A DNA stretch of 64,000 nt, taken from NCBI GenBank assembly GCA_905182575.1, contig CAJJCA010000004.1:30935-94934 (forward strand). Reading direction: 5' to 3'. Each line of letters opens with the position of its first letter. Position 1 is the stretch's first letter. The position numbers and the translations under genes were made by a program. The notes under the pieces are model-generated. The model saw only the letters and a program-made list of their open reading frames with translations, ran no database searches and was not told the origin of the DNA. Positions 21,065 through 34,014 of this stretch are shown piece after piece. This DNA is from an uncultured Flavobacteriaceae bacterium (GTDB lineage: Bacteria > Bacteroidota > Bacteroidia > Flavobacteriales > Flavobacteriaceae).

Positions 21065-21849
21065 GTTTATTTGAAAGCCTAATCCTTGGAATTATCCAAG
21101 GACTCACAGAGTTCCTGCCGGTTTCTTCAAGTGGTCATCTTGAGATTTTTAAAGAAATATTTGGTAGTGACTACCAGCCAAAGGAGAGCCTATTAATCAC
21201 AATAACGCTTCATGCGGCTACGGCAATGAGCACTCTGTTTTATTTTAGAAAAGACATCGGTTTTATATTTAAAGAATTGTTGCGATTTGAAAAAAGTGAA
21301 AGTTTATATTTTGCACTTAAAATTATATTGTCAATGATTCCTGCGGTTATTGTTGGACTATTTTTTGAAGATTTTATTGCAAGTTTATTTGACGAAAACC
21401 TTTTGCTGGTTGGTTTTATGTTACTAATCACAGCCTTTTTATTATTTCAAGCAGATCGCATTAGTAAAAACAACAAACCCTTGAATTATCGTTCTGCCCT
21501 ATTAATCGGAGTCATACAAGCGATTGCAATTCTTCCAGGGATTTCAAGAAGTGGTGCGACGATTGCTTTGGCAGTTTTGCTCGGTATTGATCGAGAAAGA
21601 GCGGCTAGATTTTCTTTTCTAATGGTCATTCCTCTTATTTTTGGAAGCATGGTGAATCGCCTTTTAAAAATCGATTCTGTTACTCAGTCTTTAGATTTAT
21701 TTTCCCTTTTGGTTGGGTTTATTACAGCATTTATTACTGGAATTTTTGCTTGCAAATGGATGATTGCACTCGTTAAGAAAAGCCAATTGAAATACTTTAG
21801 TTTTTACTGCATCGTTGTGGGTGTTATTGCAATTGTCTATGCATTCTAA
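21061..21849 (+). CDS. uppP: undecaprenyl-diphosphatase
   Basis: GIIQGLTEFLPVSSSGHLEIF and LPGISRSGATIALAVLLGIDRERAARFSFLM. Confidence 0.95.
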   Translation: MSLFESLILGIIQGLTEFLPVSSSGHLEIFKEIFGSDYQPKESLLITITLHAATAMSTLFYFRKDIGFIFKELLRFEKSESLYFALKIILSMIPAVIVGLFFEDFIASLFDENLLLVGFMLLITAFLLFQADRISKNNKPLNYRSALLIGVIQAIAILPGISRSGATIALAVLLGIDRERAARFSFLMVIPLIFGSMVNRLLKIDSVTQSLDLFSLLVGFITAFITGIFACKWMIALVKKSQLKYFSFYCIVVGVIAIVYAF

Positions 21850-22549
21850 ATTAGAATTTAACGAAGCTTCAGTAATCGAAGGAGAATTACTTTTGATTGA
21901 TAAACCCCTAAACTGGACTTCTTTTCAGGTCGTTAATAAAATTCGTTGGGAGTTAAAAAACAAGTTTGGCATTAAAAAGCTAAAAGTGGGACATGCGGGG
22001 ACTTTAGATCCATTAGCAACAGGTCTTTTGTTGGTGTGTACTGGGAAAATGACTAAGAAAATTTCTGAGATTCAAGCACTGGTGAAGGAATACACCGGAA
22101 CATTTACATTGGGAGCTACCACCCCGTCTTATGATCTTGAAACTCCTATTGACGGTACCTTCCCAATAGACCACCTCGATGACAATGCCCTAAAGGAAGT
22201 CATCAATCAATTTACTGGAGTAGTTGATCAATATCCTCCAGTTTTCTCAGCGATAAAAAAAGATGGCAGAAGACTCTACGAATACGCCAGAAAGGGAGAA
22301 GAAATAAAGATTAACTCGAGACAGGTTGAAATTTTAGCATTTGAACTAACAGAAATCAAGCTGCCCACAATAGATTTTTATGTAAAATGCTCAAAAGGCA
22401 CCTACATCAGGTCTTTGGCCAATGATTATGGAAAAGCCTTAGGGTCAGGCGCTCATCTGAGTAGTTTAAGAAGAACCGCTATTGGCTTGCATCGCATTGA
22501 AGATGCTTATACTATTGAACAAATTACAGTAGAGCTAGAAGTAATATAA
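21839..22549 (+). CDS. truB: tRNA pseudouridine(55) synthase
   Basis: LLLIDKPLNWTSFQVVNKIR, KVGHAGTLDPLATGLLLVCTGKMTK. Confidence 0.95.
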   Translation: MHSKLEFNEASVIEGELLLIDKPLNWTSFQVVNKIRWELKNKFGIKKLKVGHAGTLDPLATGLLLVCTGKMTKKISEIQALVKEYTGTFTLGATTPSYDLETPIDGTFPIDHLDDNALKEVINQFTGVVDQYPPVFSAIKKDGRRLYEYARKGEEIKINSRQVEILAFELTEIKLPTIDFYVKCSKGTYIRSLANDYGKALGSGAHLSSLRRTAIGLHRIEDAYTIEQITVELEVI

Positions 22550-22611
22550 TCCCAACTTAATAGCTTTAGATTCTTTGTTTTTTAATAATTTTACCAAAAC
22601 ATACGCTCCCC

Positions 22612-23609
22612 ATGAATTTAACTACGGATGAAATTCAAGAACGTCTTCACAAAAAAGGTTATTTAGATTTATCTGTTTCCAAAGATATTGATCTGGTTAC
22701 CGAAATAAATCGTCTTAAAAAAGAAAAGAACGCAGTAATTCTGGCGCATTATTATCAAGAACCAGAAATTCAAGAACTTGCTGATTATCTCGGAGACAGT
22801 CTTTTTCTTGCCCAAGCTGCAGAAAAAGTTGCTGCGGACATTATCGTTTTTGCGGGGGTGCACTTCATGGCGGAGACTGCAAAAATAATCAACCCTAATA
22901 AAAAAGTATTGCTCCCTGACTTGAAAGCAGGTTGTTCGCTAGCCGACTCCTGTCCTCCAGATGAATTTGAAAAATTTATTTCAAAACATCCCGGTGCTCA
23001 TGTGGTGACCTACATTAATTGTTCGGCGGAAATAAAAGCATTGAGCACTATTGTTTGCACGTCTAGTAATGCCGTAAGAATTATAGATTCGATTCCTGAA
23101 AATGAAACCATCATTTTTGCACCTGACAGAAACCTAGGACTTTATCTGATAAAAGAAACGGGGAGAAACATGATATTGTGGGACGGATCATGCATCGTAC
23201 ATGAGGCCTCCTAGAGCCAGAAGAATTGTTGCGCTTGCCAAAGAGCATCCTAAGGCTAAGTTTATCGCCCATCCTGAAAGTGAATCTCAAGTATTGGATA
23301 TTGCCCATTATGTTGGGAGCACTTCGGGATTATTAAAATATGTTCAAGAAGATGAAGCAACTTCGTTTATTGTAGCTACCGAAGCAGGAATTTTACATGA
23401 AATGAAAAAATCGCTGCCCTGATAAAACATTTATTCCTGCACCAGTAGAAGACGAAACTTGTGCTTGTAGTGAGTGTGCATTTATGAAACTCAATACCCT
23501 TGAGAAACTCTATTTGTGTCTAGAACACGAACAACCTGAGGTCATTTTATCTCAAGAATTGATAGACAAAGCAAAATTACCCATCACACGAATGTTGACT
23601 TTAGGTTAA
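22612..23609 (+). CDS. nadA: quinolinate synthase (two frameshifts)
   Basis: [66 protein letters not shown] up to TAA at 23607. Confidence 0.93.
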
Positions 23610-23613
23610 GCAT

Positions 23614-25169
23614 ATGATTACTAATGTTCTAGTTATCGGCAGTGGAATTTCTGGCTTGACCTATGCGATTAAGGTAGCAGAAAAAAATCCTGAATTAGGG
23701 ATCGTTATGATCTCTAAGAATAATCTGTTGGAGAGTAACACACGTTATGCTCAAGGTGGAATTGCGGTGGTTTCTAATTTTAAAAATGATTCCTTCGAAA
23801 AGCACATCTCTGATACTCAAATTGCAGGTGCAGGGAAATGCAACGAAGCTGTTGTCCGATTTGTTGTTGAGGAAGGGCACGATCGGGTTCAAGAATTGAT
23901 CGAATGGGGCACGCACTTTGACACAAATAAAAACACACTTCATTTAACCAAAGAAGGAGGACATTCTGAAAAAAGAATCATCCATAATAAAGATCGGACT
24001 GGGCTTGAAATACAACAAACTTTAATCAAAAAAATAAAAACTTTCACTAACATCACTTTGTTAGAGAACCACACCTTGGTTGATTTAATCACAGATCACC
24101 ACACTGGGAGTGACTACAAACGTTGTTATGGCGCATACGTCATCTCAAACACCCAACAAGAAATTATTAAGATTTCTGCTCAAATCACCATTCTTTCTAC
24201 CGGGGGTGCTGGGCAATTATTTTCCCACACCACCAACCCTAAGAATGCAACTGGTGATGGTCTTGGTGCTGCATATCGTGCCAAAGTAAAAATCGAAGGA
24301 CTGCCCTTTGTTCAATTTCACCCCACTGCCCTATTTCCAAAAATAAAAGACAATACGTTTTTAATTTCAGAAGCAGCTTCGTGGAGAAGGTGCGCTACTT
24401 ATAACAAAAAGCGGAAAGCGATTCATGCCTGATTATGACTCAAATGCTGAGCTCGCTCCACGAGACATTGTTGCAAGATCTATCGCACAAGAAATCATAA
24501 AATCAGGAGATGACTTTTGTTTACCTTGATTGCAGTACAATCAGTGAAGAGGAATTTCATAATCATTTTCCTACGATTCAACAAAGCTGTAATTCTGTAG
24601 GAATTAATCCTCCAAAAGATTTCATACCAGTGATCCCTGCTGCACATTATTTCTGTGGCGGATTAGAAGTTAACGAACAAGGAGAAACAGGACTAAAGGG
24701 GCTCTATGCAATTGGTGAATGCAGCCACACTGGGCTTCATGGAGCCAACAGATTGGCTTCAAATTCTCTGCTCGAATCTTTGGTTTTTTCTCATCGTGCA
24801 GCTTTAGATTCTCTAAAGAAGTTAAAAGAAATTCTCCCAAATGATTCTTTTTATGAAGCAATTCCTGAATGCTCAAGGGCAAGCATCTGATATTGAAATT
24901 ACCGCTAGAGAAATTGGTAAATTAAAAAAAGAACTGCAAGATGTGATGAGTACCAAGGTGGGTATTTGCAAAACATTAGGATCTGCATGAGAAGCAGAAA
25001 TTAGACTTAAAAAAATATTTCTTGAAACCCAAGAAATTTATAAGCAAAACAAATTAACGCTTGACTTTGTGAATTAAGAAACATGGTCAGTGTTGCTTAC
25101 CTTATGATCAAACAATCTCAGGAGCTCAACGCTAACGTTGGCGTATTTTACAATCACGATTATGCATGA
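23614..25169 (+). CDS. nadB: L-aspartate oxidase (frameshifted)
   Basis: [50 protein letters not shown], terminal [27 protein letters not shown]. Confidence 0.93.
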
Positions 25170-26025
25170 TAATTTCTATTCAAAATACAGCGTCGAAATT
25201 GATCGTTTCATAAAACAATCCTTACAGGAAGACATTGAAACTGGTGACCACGGCAGCAGTGCCTGTTTGGACGGTGACAAACCCGAAACTGCTCACTTGC
25301 TAGTAAAAGAGCCTTGTGTTATTGCTGGAATTTCATTGGCAGAGAAAATTTTTAAAGAATTTGACCCCGAACTAACCCTTGAAAAATACTTCGAAGAAGG
25401 AACAGAACTTGAAAAAGGAGAAATCGTTTTCTCAGTAACAGGAAAAGCAAAATCTATTCTGGCTACAGAACGTTTGGTGTTGAATTGCATGCAACGAATG
25501 AGCGGAATTGCTTCATTAACTAAGAGCTTAACTAACGAAATCACGCACACCCATTGTAAGATCTTGGACACCCGAAAGACAACCCCCGGTTTCCGCTATC
25601 CTGAAAAATGGGCTGTTAAAATTGGAGGAGGATACAACCACAGAATGGGACTTTTCGATGCCATCATGATCAAGGACAATCATGTTGATTTTTGTGGTGG
25701 GATGAAAAAAACATTAGAAAAAACAAAATCATATTTAGAAAAAAATATGCTCGACATTCCCGTAATTGTTGAAGTAAGAAATCAAAAAGAGATTACGGAG
25801 ACGCTTAATTTTCCTTGGATTAAACGAATTCTTTTAGACAACATGAATGCCAAGGAGTTAATTAAAAGCATAAAATTAATCGATGGAAGTTTTCCGACGG
25901 AAGCTTCTGGAAATATAACTGCCAAAAACCTAATCCCAATTGCAGAAACTGGAGTGGACTACCTTTCGATGGGTGCCTTGACACATTCTGCTAGAAATAT
26001 TGATTTGAGTTTAAAGGCATTATAA
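25162..26025 (+). CDS. nadC: nicotinate-nucleotide pyrophosphorylase (carboxylating)
   Basis: ERLVLNCMQRMSGIASLTK, ILDTRKTTPGFRYPEKWAVKIGGGYNHRMGLFDAIMIKDNH. Confidence 0.95.
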   Translation: MHDNFYSKYSVEIDRFIKQSLQEDIETGDHGSSACLDGDKPETAHLLVKEPCVIAGISLAEKIFKEFDPELTLEKYFEEGTELEKGEIVFSVTGKAKSILATERLVLNCMQRMSGIASLTKSLTNEITHTHCKILDTRKTTPGFRYPEKWAVKIGGGYNHRMGLFDAIMIKDNHVDFCGGMKKTLEKTKSYLEKNMLDIPVIVEVRNQKEITETLNFPWIKRILLDNMNAKELIKSIKLIDGSFPTEASGNITAKNLIPIAETGVDYLSMGALTHSARNIDLSLKAL

Positions 26026-26072
26026 GAATCGCTCTATATTTGCTATATTAGCACGAATATTTTTTTCCATCC

Positions 26073-26777
26073 ATGAAATACAAAAGAATCTTGTTGAAGC
26101 TAAGCGGTGAAGCGCTTATGGGAGATCAAAACCACGGTATAGATCCAGTCCGAATGAGGGAATATGCCGAGGAGATTAAACAGATTCAACAAACAGGTGT
26201 TGAAATTGCAATTGTAATTGGTGGTGGAAATATTTTTAGAGGGGTTTCTGGAGCTAGTAAAGGAATGGATCGTGTTCAAGCAGATTACATGGGAATGCTT
26301 GCCACCGTTATTAACGGACTTGCACTTCAAAGTGCTCTAGAAAACGCAGATGTCCCAACCCGATTACAAACCGCAATTAGAATTGAAGCCATTGCTGAAC
26401 CTTTTATTAAGAGACGAGCTACAAGGCATCTAGAAAAAGGAAGAGTTGTCATTTTTGGATCAGGAACAGGGAATCCATATTTCACAACTGACTCCGCAGC
26501 AGTGCTTCGGGCGATAGAAATCAATGCTGATGTTATCCTTAAAGGAACTCGCGTAGATGGAATATACAGTGAAGATCCAGAAAAAAACAAAGAAGCGATT
26601 AAGTTCGATTCCCTTTCTTTTGATGAAGTATTAAAAAAAGGATTGAAAGTAATGGATACCACAGCCTTCACACTCAGTCAAGAAAACAATCTCCCTATTA
26701 TTGTTTTTGACATGAACACAAAAGATAATTTGAGTAGAATAATAAACGGTGAAAACATCGGAACACGTGTCATTTAA
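26073..26777 (+). CDS. pyrH: UMP kinase
   Basis: [44 protein letters not shown]. Confidence 0.96.
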   Translation: MKYKRILLKLSGEALMGDQNHGIDPVRMREYAEEIKQIQQTGVEIAIVIGGGNIFRGVSGASKGMDRVQADYMGMLATVINGLALQSALENADVPTRLQTAIRIEAIAEPFIKRRATRHLEKGRVVIFGSGTGNPYFTTDSAAVLRAIEINADVILKGTRVDGIYSEDPEKNKEAIKFDSLSFDEVLKKGLKVMDTTAFTLSQENNLPIIVFDMNTKDNLSRIINGENIGTRVI

Positions 26778-26791
26778 TACCATTATCAATA

Positions 26792-27352
26792 ATGAATGAA
26801 GAAATACTAATCATCGTTGAGACTGCTAAAGAAAGTATGGAGTCTTCCATTCTTCATTTAGAAAAAGAGTTACTCAATGTAAGGGCAGGAAAAGCAAACC
26901 CCGTAATGCTTAAAAGTATTATGGTTGATTATTATGGAACTGCTACACCTCTGAGCCAAGTCGCTAATGTAAATACCCCTGATGCTAGAACTCTATCTAT
27001 TCAGCCATGGGAAAAAACATTACTCTCTGAAATCGAAAAAGCAATTCTTCATGCAAACATTGGATTCAACCCAATGAACAATGGAGAGTCAATTATCATC
27101 AATGTTCCGCCTTTAACCGAAGAAAGAAGAAAGGATTTGGTCAAGCTTGCGAAAACTGAAGCTGAAAACGCAAAAGTTGGAATTCGAAATGCGAGAAAGG
27201 ATGGGAATACTGAAATTAAAAAATCTGATGCTTCAGAAGACCTCCAAAAAAATGCTGAAATTGATATCCAACAATTAACGGATAACTTTATTTCTAAAGT
27301 AGATCAAATATTTTCTACCAAAGAGAAGGACCAATACTCACAGTATAATTAA
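26792..27352 (+). CDS. frr: ribosome recycling factor
   Basis: LNVRAGKANPVMLKSIMVDYYGTATPLSQVANV; adjacent to pyrH. Confidence 0.96.
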   Translation: MNEEILIIVETAKESMESSILHLEKELLNVRAGKANPVMLKSIMVDYYGTATPLSQVANVNTPDARTLSIQPWEKTLLSEIEKAILHANIGFNPMNNGESIIINVPPLTEERRKDLVKLAKTEAENAKVGIRNARKDGNTEIKKSDASEDLQKNAEIDIQQLTDNFISKVDQIFSTKEKDQYSQYN

Positions 27353-27367
27353 ATCCCAAAAAGCAAC

Positions 27368-29762
27368 GTGCCGAAAACAAAAAAGAAAACCAAGACTAAC
27401 TTTTGGGGAGTCGTTGCTAATCTAATTCTCAGGAATCGGATACTAATTTTAATTGTACTCGCATTTGCTACTGCATTTTGGACTACCCAATGGAAGTACA
27501 TGCAGTTTACTTTTTCAGAAGCTAACCTCCTGCCCGACGACCATCCAGAGAACATCATTTATGACGAGTTTATCGACATCTTCGGTGAGGAAGGAAACCT
27601 AATCGTGATTGCCGTTAAAGACACAACCTTCTTTAACAGAGATAAATTCAATAAGTGGAACACGTTTAATCAAAGTATTAACGATTTTCCTGAAGTAGAT
27701 TTTATTCTTTCCGTCAAGAACATTCAGGAGTTGGTCAAGGACGATGCTAAAAAACAGTTCCAAGTAAAACCTGTTTTTGAAAACGAAACCTTTGATGAAA
27801 AATCCATTGACCAACTAAAGGAAAAGCTTTTTTTAGAACTTCCATTCTATGAAAACATTCTTTACAGCAAGGATAAAAAAACAATTCGAACTGCGATTTA
27901 TTTAGACAAAGAAATCGTAAACACGGCACAAAGGAAAAATTTTATATTCAAAACTTTCATCCCGCTTGTGGAGTCATTTGAGGAAGAAACCGGGTTGGAT
28001 GTAAAGGTCTCAGGTATGCCCTATATCAGAACCCTGAATGCGCAAAATATTGTCGATGAAATTGGACTTTTTGTAATCTCTGCAATGTTACTGACCACAC
28101 TGATATTCTTCTTATTCTTTCGTTCCTATCGCGCCACTTTTATTTCAATGTTTGTCGTGGTCATTGGCGTAATGTGGGCATTTGGAATTTTAGGTTTGCT
28201 GGAATGAAATCACAGTACTGACCGCTCTGATCCCTCCCCTAATCATCGTAATTGGGATTCCGAACTGTATCTTCTTAATTAACAAATACCAACAAGAAGT
28301 TGCCAAACACGGCAACAAGGCAAAATCATTGCATCGGGTAATTATGAAAATTGGGAATGCAACCTTGATGACCAATCTGACAACCGCTTCAGGGTTTGCG
28401 ACCTTTATTCTTACAGATAGTAAAATTTTAAAAGAATTTGGAATGAATCCATAAGTATATATGGATACTCCTTTTGTCTTTGTTGATCATTCCTATAGTG
28501 TATAGCTTTATGAATCGGCCCAACGAAAAGCATCTTAAACATCTTAGCAACAATTATATTAAAAGTTTTGTTGGCTGGATGGAGAGCAAAGTGAGACACA
28601 AAAGAATCAATGTTTATATAATATCGCTTGTAAGCTTAGTTTTTGGTATTATCGGAATTTATCAAATAAATATTTCAGGAAGCATTATTGAAGACATGCC
28701 AAAAAAATCTGCATTTTTTCAAGACATTCTATTCTTTGATAAAGAATTCAATGGAGATAGTACCGATAGAAATCATCATAAATACTAAAAGAAAAGGAGG
28801 AGCCAACAGACTCACCACACTAAAGCGGATGAATCAACTGGAAATATACATTAAAGACATCCCTGAGCTCTCTCCCTCTATTTCCTCAGTGAATGGATTA
28901 AAGTTTATTAAACAAGCTTATTACAACGGAAACCCCAATTATTATAAAATTCCAACGTTTCAAGAAAACACTTTCATTTTAGAATATTTAAAAAATGCAG
29001 AACAGTCTAAAAATTTAATGAGAAAATTATGTTGACAAGACGGGGCAATACAGTCGAATGACGATCTTTATGCGAGACATCAAAACAGATCGTATGGAAG
29101 CAATTGAGGCGGATCTTTTAAAACAGATTGATAAAATTTTTCCTCCAGATCGTTTTGAAGTAAGAATGACTGGAAAATCTTTATTGTACCTTAAAGGAAC
29201 ACATTATTTAATCAGAAACCTGATCCCTTTCTTTGTCCCTTGCCATTTTGTTGATTGCAATTTTTATGGCCTATATGTTTAGGTCGTTCAAAATGATTGT
29301 CATTTCTTTAATTCCAAACCTATTGCCATTAATCATCACTGCTGGAGTGATGGGATTCACTGGCATCCCCTTAAAACCATCAACCATCCTAGTCTTTAGT
29401 ATCGCCTTTGGAATATCGGTAGATGATACCATTCACTTTTTGGCAAAGTACCGGCAAGAACTCATTGAAAATAATTGGAGAATAAAAACTGCTGTTTACG
29501 CTGCCTTAGAGAAACTGGAATTAGCATGTTTTACACTTCTATTGTTTTGTTCTTTGGATTTGCGGTGTTTATGACTTCAAATTTCGGAGGAACCGTGGCA
29601 CTTGGAGGGTTGGTTTCTGTTACACTTTTGTTTGCGATGTTGGCCAATTTAATTCTTTTACCTTCCCTTTTGATTTCTCTAGAAGACACCATGAGTAATG
29701 AAAAGGTGATGAAAGAACCTAAGTTCAATATTATTTCCGAAGACGCAGAGAAAAAATCCTAA
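27368..29762 (+). CDS. MMPL/RND-superfamily transporter, split by several frameshifts
   Basis: Series of ORFs with repeated multi-TM cassettes; FGISVDDTIHFLAKYRQEL and LFFRSYRATFISMFVVVIGVMWAFGILGLLE. Confidence 0.88.
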
Positions 29763-29809
29763 GTAGATTTTGGAAATAAGCATATATTTGCATTGAAAAA
29801 AACAAGAAA

Positions 29810-31244
29810 ATGTCCATCATTCGATTAGTAGATCTATTAAAAAACCCTGAGAGTAACAAAGTAGTTCAAATAAATGGTTGGGTACGAACCTTTCGTGCCA
29901 ACCGATTCATTGCGCTTAATGATGGCTCAACAATAGAAAACCTGCAATGTGTTGTAGACTTTGAGAAAACAGAAGAAAGTCTATTAAAAAAAATCAACAC
30001 TGGAGCAGCCGTGAAAATCAGGGGCAAGCTCGTTGAGAGCATGGGAAAAGGGCAAAGTTTAGAGATCATTGTAGAAGACATTGAAGTCGTAGGAGAAGCA
30101 GATCCTGAAACTTATCCCATTCAGCCTAAAAAACACAGCTTTGAATTTTTAAGAGAAAAAGCACATTTAAGAGTTCGCACTGTAACTTTCAGTTCGGTAA
30201 TGAGAATTCGATCGGTACTTTCATTTGCAATACATCAATTTTTCCAAGATAAAGGCTTTATTAATGTTCACACTCCGATCATCACAGGAAGCGATGCAGA
30301 GGGTGCTGGAGAAATGTTTAGGGTCAGTGTTTTGGATGCTAAAAAACCACCTTTAGAGGATTCTGGAGAAGTTAATTATAAAGAAGATTTTTTTGGAAAA
30401 GAAACTAATTTAACCGTTTCAGGACAATTGGAAGCCGAAGCTTATGCGCTAGCCATGGGAAAAGTTTATACTTTTGGACCAACATTTCGTGCTGAAAACT
30501 CTAATACTACGAGACACTTGGCTGAGTTTTGGATGATTGAACCCGAAATGGCATTCTGTGATCTTAATGAAAATATGGATTTGGCTGAAGAATTCATAAA
30601 ATCTACTTTAAAATATATTTTAGAAAAATGCCCTATGGATCTTGATTTTCTAGACAAACGTCTAGCAGACGAGGAGAAAACAAAACCTCAAAACATGAGA
30701 AGTGAAATGGGGCTTGTGGATAAAATTAAGTTTGTGGTTGAAAATGATTTTAAAAGAATTTCCTATACCGAGGCCATCGAAATCCTAAGGAATTCAAAGC
30801 CTAATAAAAAAAAGAAATTCGATTATATAATTGAAGAATGGGGAGCTGATTTACAAAGTGAGCACGAACGCTTTTTAGTTGAAAAACATTTTAAAGCACC
30901 CGTAATATTGTTTGACTATCCCGCCAAAATAAAAGCCTTTTACATGCGGATGAACGACGATCAAAAGACGGTTCGCGCCATGGATATACTTTTCCCTGGA
31001 ATTGGTGAAATCGTTGGTGGCTCGCAACGTGAAGAGCGATTAGACGTTCTTGAAAAAAGAATTAAAGAACTGGGTGTCGATGCTGAAGAATTGTGGTGGT
31101 ACCTTGACTTAAGACGTTTTGGAAGCACACCCCACAGTGGTTTTGGCCTTGGATTTGAACGCTTGGTACTCTTCGCTACGGGCATGAGTAATATTCGGGA
31201 TGTAATTCCATTTCCCGCGCACCCCGCAAAATGCATCTTTCTGA
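29810..31244 (+). CDS. asnS: asparaginyl-tRNA synthetase (C-terminal frameshift)
   Basis: Class II motifs, HSGFGLGFERLVLFATGMSNIRDVIPFP; deleting one G near 31217 gives PFPRTPQNASF and stop at 31242-31244. Confidence 0.95.
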
Positions 31245-31296
31245 TGAAAATCATTAAGCATACTTTTTTATATCTTTATAGAACAGAAAAGTAATC

Positions 31297-32748
31297 ATGC
31301 TTAAACAACAGCTCCAAATAAAGCTTTCTCAAAAACTGTCTCCACAACAGATTCAGTTGATGAAACTTATTCAATTGTCTACACAGGAGTTGGAGCAAAG
31401 GATTCAAGCTGAAATTGGGGAGAACCCAGCACTGGATAGCGGAAAAGAAATTGATGAATCTGAAGTTAGTCAAGAAGAGGAATATCCTGAATATGGTGAA
31501 GACAATATTGACATTCAAGACATTGATATTGATGCTTATTTGAGTGATGATGAAATTCCTAGTTACCGTTTTCAGTCCAACAATCAATCGTCTGACGATG
31601 AGGAAAAATCAATGCCTTTCTCAGGAAGAATTAGTTTTCATGAATATTTAGAAAATCAACTTCAAAATTTAATTCTAAACGATTTTGAAAAACCAATTGC
31701 TGAGTTTCTCATTGGAAGCATCGACGGCAGTGGTTACCTTAGAAGGTCCGATGAAGAAATTATAGATGACTTGGCATTTACTGAGAACATCAACCTTACG
31801 AAAGAGGAACTGAATCAGGTGCTAAAAAAAGTTCAATCTTTAGATCCACCAGGGGTCGCAGCCCGTTCTCTTCAAGAATGTCTCTCGCTTCAGTTGGAAA
31901 GAAAAACTAAAGATCGACCCACTATTAAAATTGCCAAGTCTGTCATTGACAACGGTTTCGAAGAGTTTTCTAGAAAGCATTATAACAAACTTCAAGGATC
32001 GGTTTCATCTCACTGAAGAGGAATTGAGATCAGTTTTTAATGAAATCTCTAAGTTAAATCCCAAGCCCGGAGGAGCCCTCTCAGATTACAGTCAAAACAA
32101 TCATATTTTACCCGATTTCACTTTACTCATTGAAAATGGAGAATTAAAAGTTACACTAAATCGAAGAAATGCCCCTGAGCTTCATATTTCTAACAATTAC
32201 AAAGAAATGCTGACTGGCTATTCCCAAGATCCGAATAAGTCCAAACCTCAGCAAGAAGCAATACAATTCATAAAACAAAAATTGGACTCGGCGAAATGGT
32301 TCATCGATGCGATTGAACAAAGGCATCAAACCTTATTCCTAACAATCAATGCAATTGTTTCCTATCAAAAGGAATACTTCCTAACTGGAGACGAGCACCG
32401 ACTAAAACCCATGGTTCTTAAAGACATTGCTGATGTAATTAAGATGGATATTTCAACGGTTTCTCGTGTTGCAAACAGTAAATACATCGACACCCCTTAT
32501 GGAGTGATGTTATTAAAAAGCTTGTTTTCGGAGGGAATGAAAAATGATGAAGGTGAAGATGTTTCCACCATTGAGATTAAAAATATTTTGGGAAATTAAT
32601 TTCTGAAGAAGATAAAAAAAAGCCTCTGGCTGATCAGGCCCTTTCAGCACTTCTAAAAGAAAAGGGATTCAGTGTTGCAAGAAGAACTGTGGCCAAATAC
32701 AGAGAGCAATTGGACATCCCGGTTGCTAGACTTCGAAAGTCTATTTAA
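31297..32748 (+). CDS. rpoN: RNA polymerase sigma-54 factor (two frameshifts)
   Basis: [73 protein letters not shown]; final [23 protein letters not shown]. Confidence 0.95.
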
Positions 32749-32749
32749 A

Positions 32750-33415
32750 TTATAATAGGTAAAAAATCAACCCAACTTTTAGTGCTCTTACATTCAGCTC
32801 GGTTCCATCAGAAAGTGAGAATTCTGATTTATAAATTAAATCTAAATCATATTCAAAATACAAATTCCAAGTATTGTATCCCATGCTCAGGTATAAGGAA
32901 CTGATATTGTTGTTTATCATATTGGTTCGAGATTTACCAACGGTTGGAGATTCAAACTTTTGATTAAAATTGTGACTGTATGCTATACCTCCATATATTC
33001 TCCAAAAAGCAGTTTCTGTGAATGTTGAAGTTCTCCAACGAAATTCGAGTGGAAAAGTGACCGATGAATAAGTGAGTTTGTTTTTCGAATCATTCAAATG
33101 AGATAGGTTTAAATCATTGTTCGAATTTTCTACTAGGTTTAAATTGAAATTAAAACGAGTAAAGCCATAACCCAAACCAATCCCAAAAGCAAAATTTCCT
33201 TTTGAATTTAAAGGTATGTCACGAATAAATCCTAATTGAAAATGATTCGAAAAACCATTTTGTTTAAATTCAGGAATTCCTTGATCTTGAATCGCCAATG
33301 ATAATCCAATGTAAAACTGATCTTCACGGTATTTGTCGATTCTATCTACTTCTTGCGAATGGGCAAAAAAAGCAACTAAATAAAATAAGGTCAATAAAAA
33401 AAAAGAACGGGTCAT
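32750..33415 (-). CDS. PorT-like outer membrane beta-barrel protein
   Basis: Signal peptide, alternating beta-strand pattern, synteny with rpoN and exbD. Confidence 0.7.
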   Translation of the reverse strand: MTRSFFLLTLFYLVAFFAHSQEVDRIDKYREDQFYIGLSLAIQDQGIPEFKQNGFSNHFQLGFIRDIPLNSKGNFAFGIGLGYGFTRFNFNLNLVENSNNDLNLSHLNDSKNKLTYSSVTFPLEFRWRTSTFTETAFWRIYGGIAYSHNFNQKFESPTVGKSRTNMINNNISSLYLSMGYNTWNLYFEYDLDLIYKSEFSLSDGTELNVRALKVGLIFYLL

Positions 33416-33470
33416 TTTAAAAAATCAATGGATAAAAGATAAAGTTAACACTAAATATTAAAAAAATAGT

Positions 33471-33499
33471 AAAAAAAAAGTGCCGTTAAGGGCACTTTT
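33471..33499 (-). terminator. Rho-independent terminator downstream of exbD
   Basis: Reverse strand AAAAGTGCC-CTTAAC-GGCACTTTTTTTTT; perfect 9-bp stem and T-run. Confidence 0.75.
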
Positions 33500-33517
33500 A
33501 AACAGTTTTAAAAAAAA

Positions 33518-34000
33518 TTAATCACGGTTTTGAGTATAATCCCCAATACGTGTTGTATAATTAATTTTCAAAGCATTCACTTTACGCAATTCTTGCTTGA
33601 TATCTGTGATTAGGCCCATTTTTGTATCACCATCCACTTTGAGTTTTGTAGTTAATACATTTTGAAGCTCTTGACGTTTAGAGGCGCGTTCTGCGAGAAC
33701 GAAAGCAGCTACTTCTGAAACCGTTGCAAACTTATCATTAAGCTGAATTCTAGGCTGTGATCCGTATTTGTCAGTATACCTTGGAGATGGTTGACCAGCA
33801 TAAATATACATGACACGATCCTTCTTGTCTAATTTCTGGATTTGATCGGCGGCAGGCAATTTGTTTTTCACCATCAAGGTGCTGTCGCGCATAACTGTTG
33901 CTACCATGAAAAAGAACAACAACATAAAGACAATATCAGGTAAAGATGCCGTAGATATTACGGGTAATTCGCCTCCTTTTTTCTTTTTAAACTTTGACAT
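33518..34000 (-). CDS. ExbD/TolR family biopolymer transport protein
   Basis: ISTASLPDIVFMLLFFFMVATVMR N-terminal TM. Confidence 0.88.
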   Translation of the reverse strand: MSKFKKKKGGELPVISTASLPDIVFMLLFFFMVATVMRDSTLMVKNKLPAADQIQKLDKKDRVMYIYAGQPSPRYTDKYGSQPRIQLNDKFATVSEVAAFVLAERASKRQELQNVLTTKLKVDGDTKMGLITDIKQELRKVNALKINYTTRIGDYTQNRD

Positions 34001-34014
34001 TTCTAGTTTTAATT

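Noticed and set aside
27368-29762. Programmed frameshifting or recoding in the MMPL gene
   Set aside because: No slippery-site-plus-structure pattern at the breaks, and similar breaks occur in many unrelated essential genes; sequencing error is more parsimonious.
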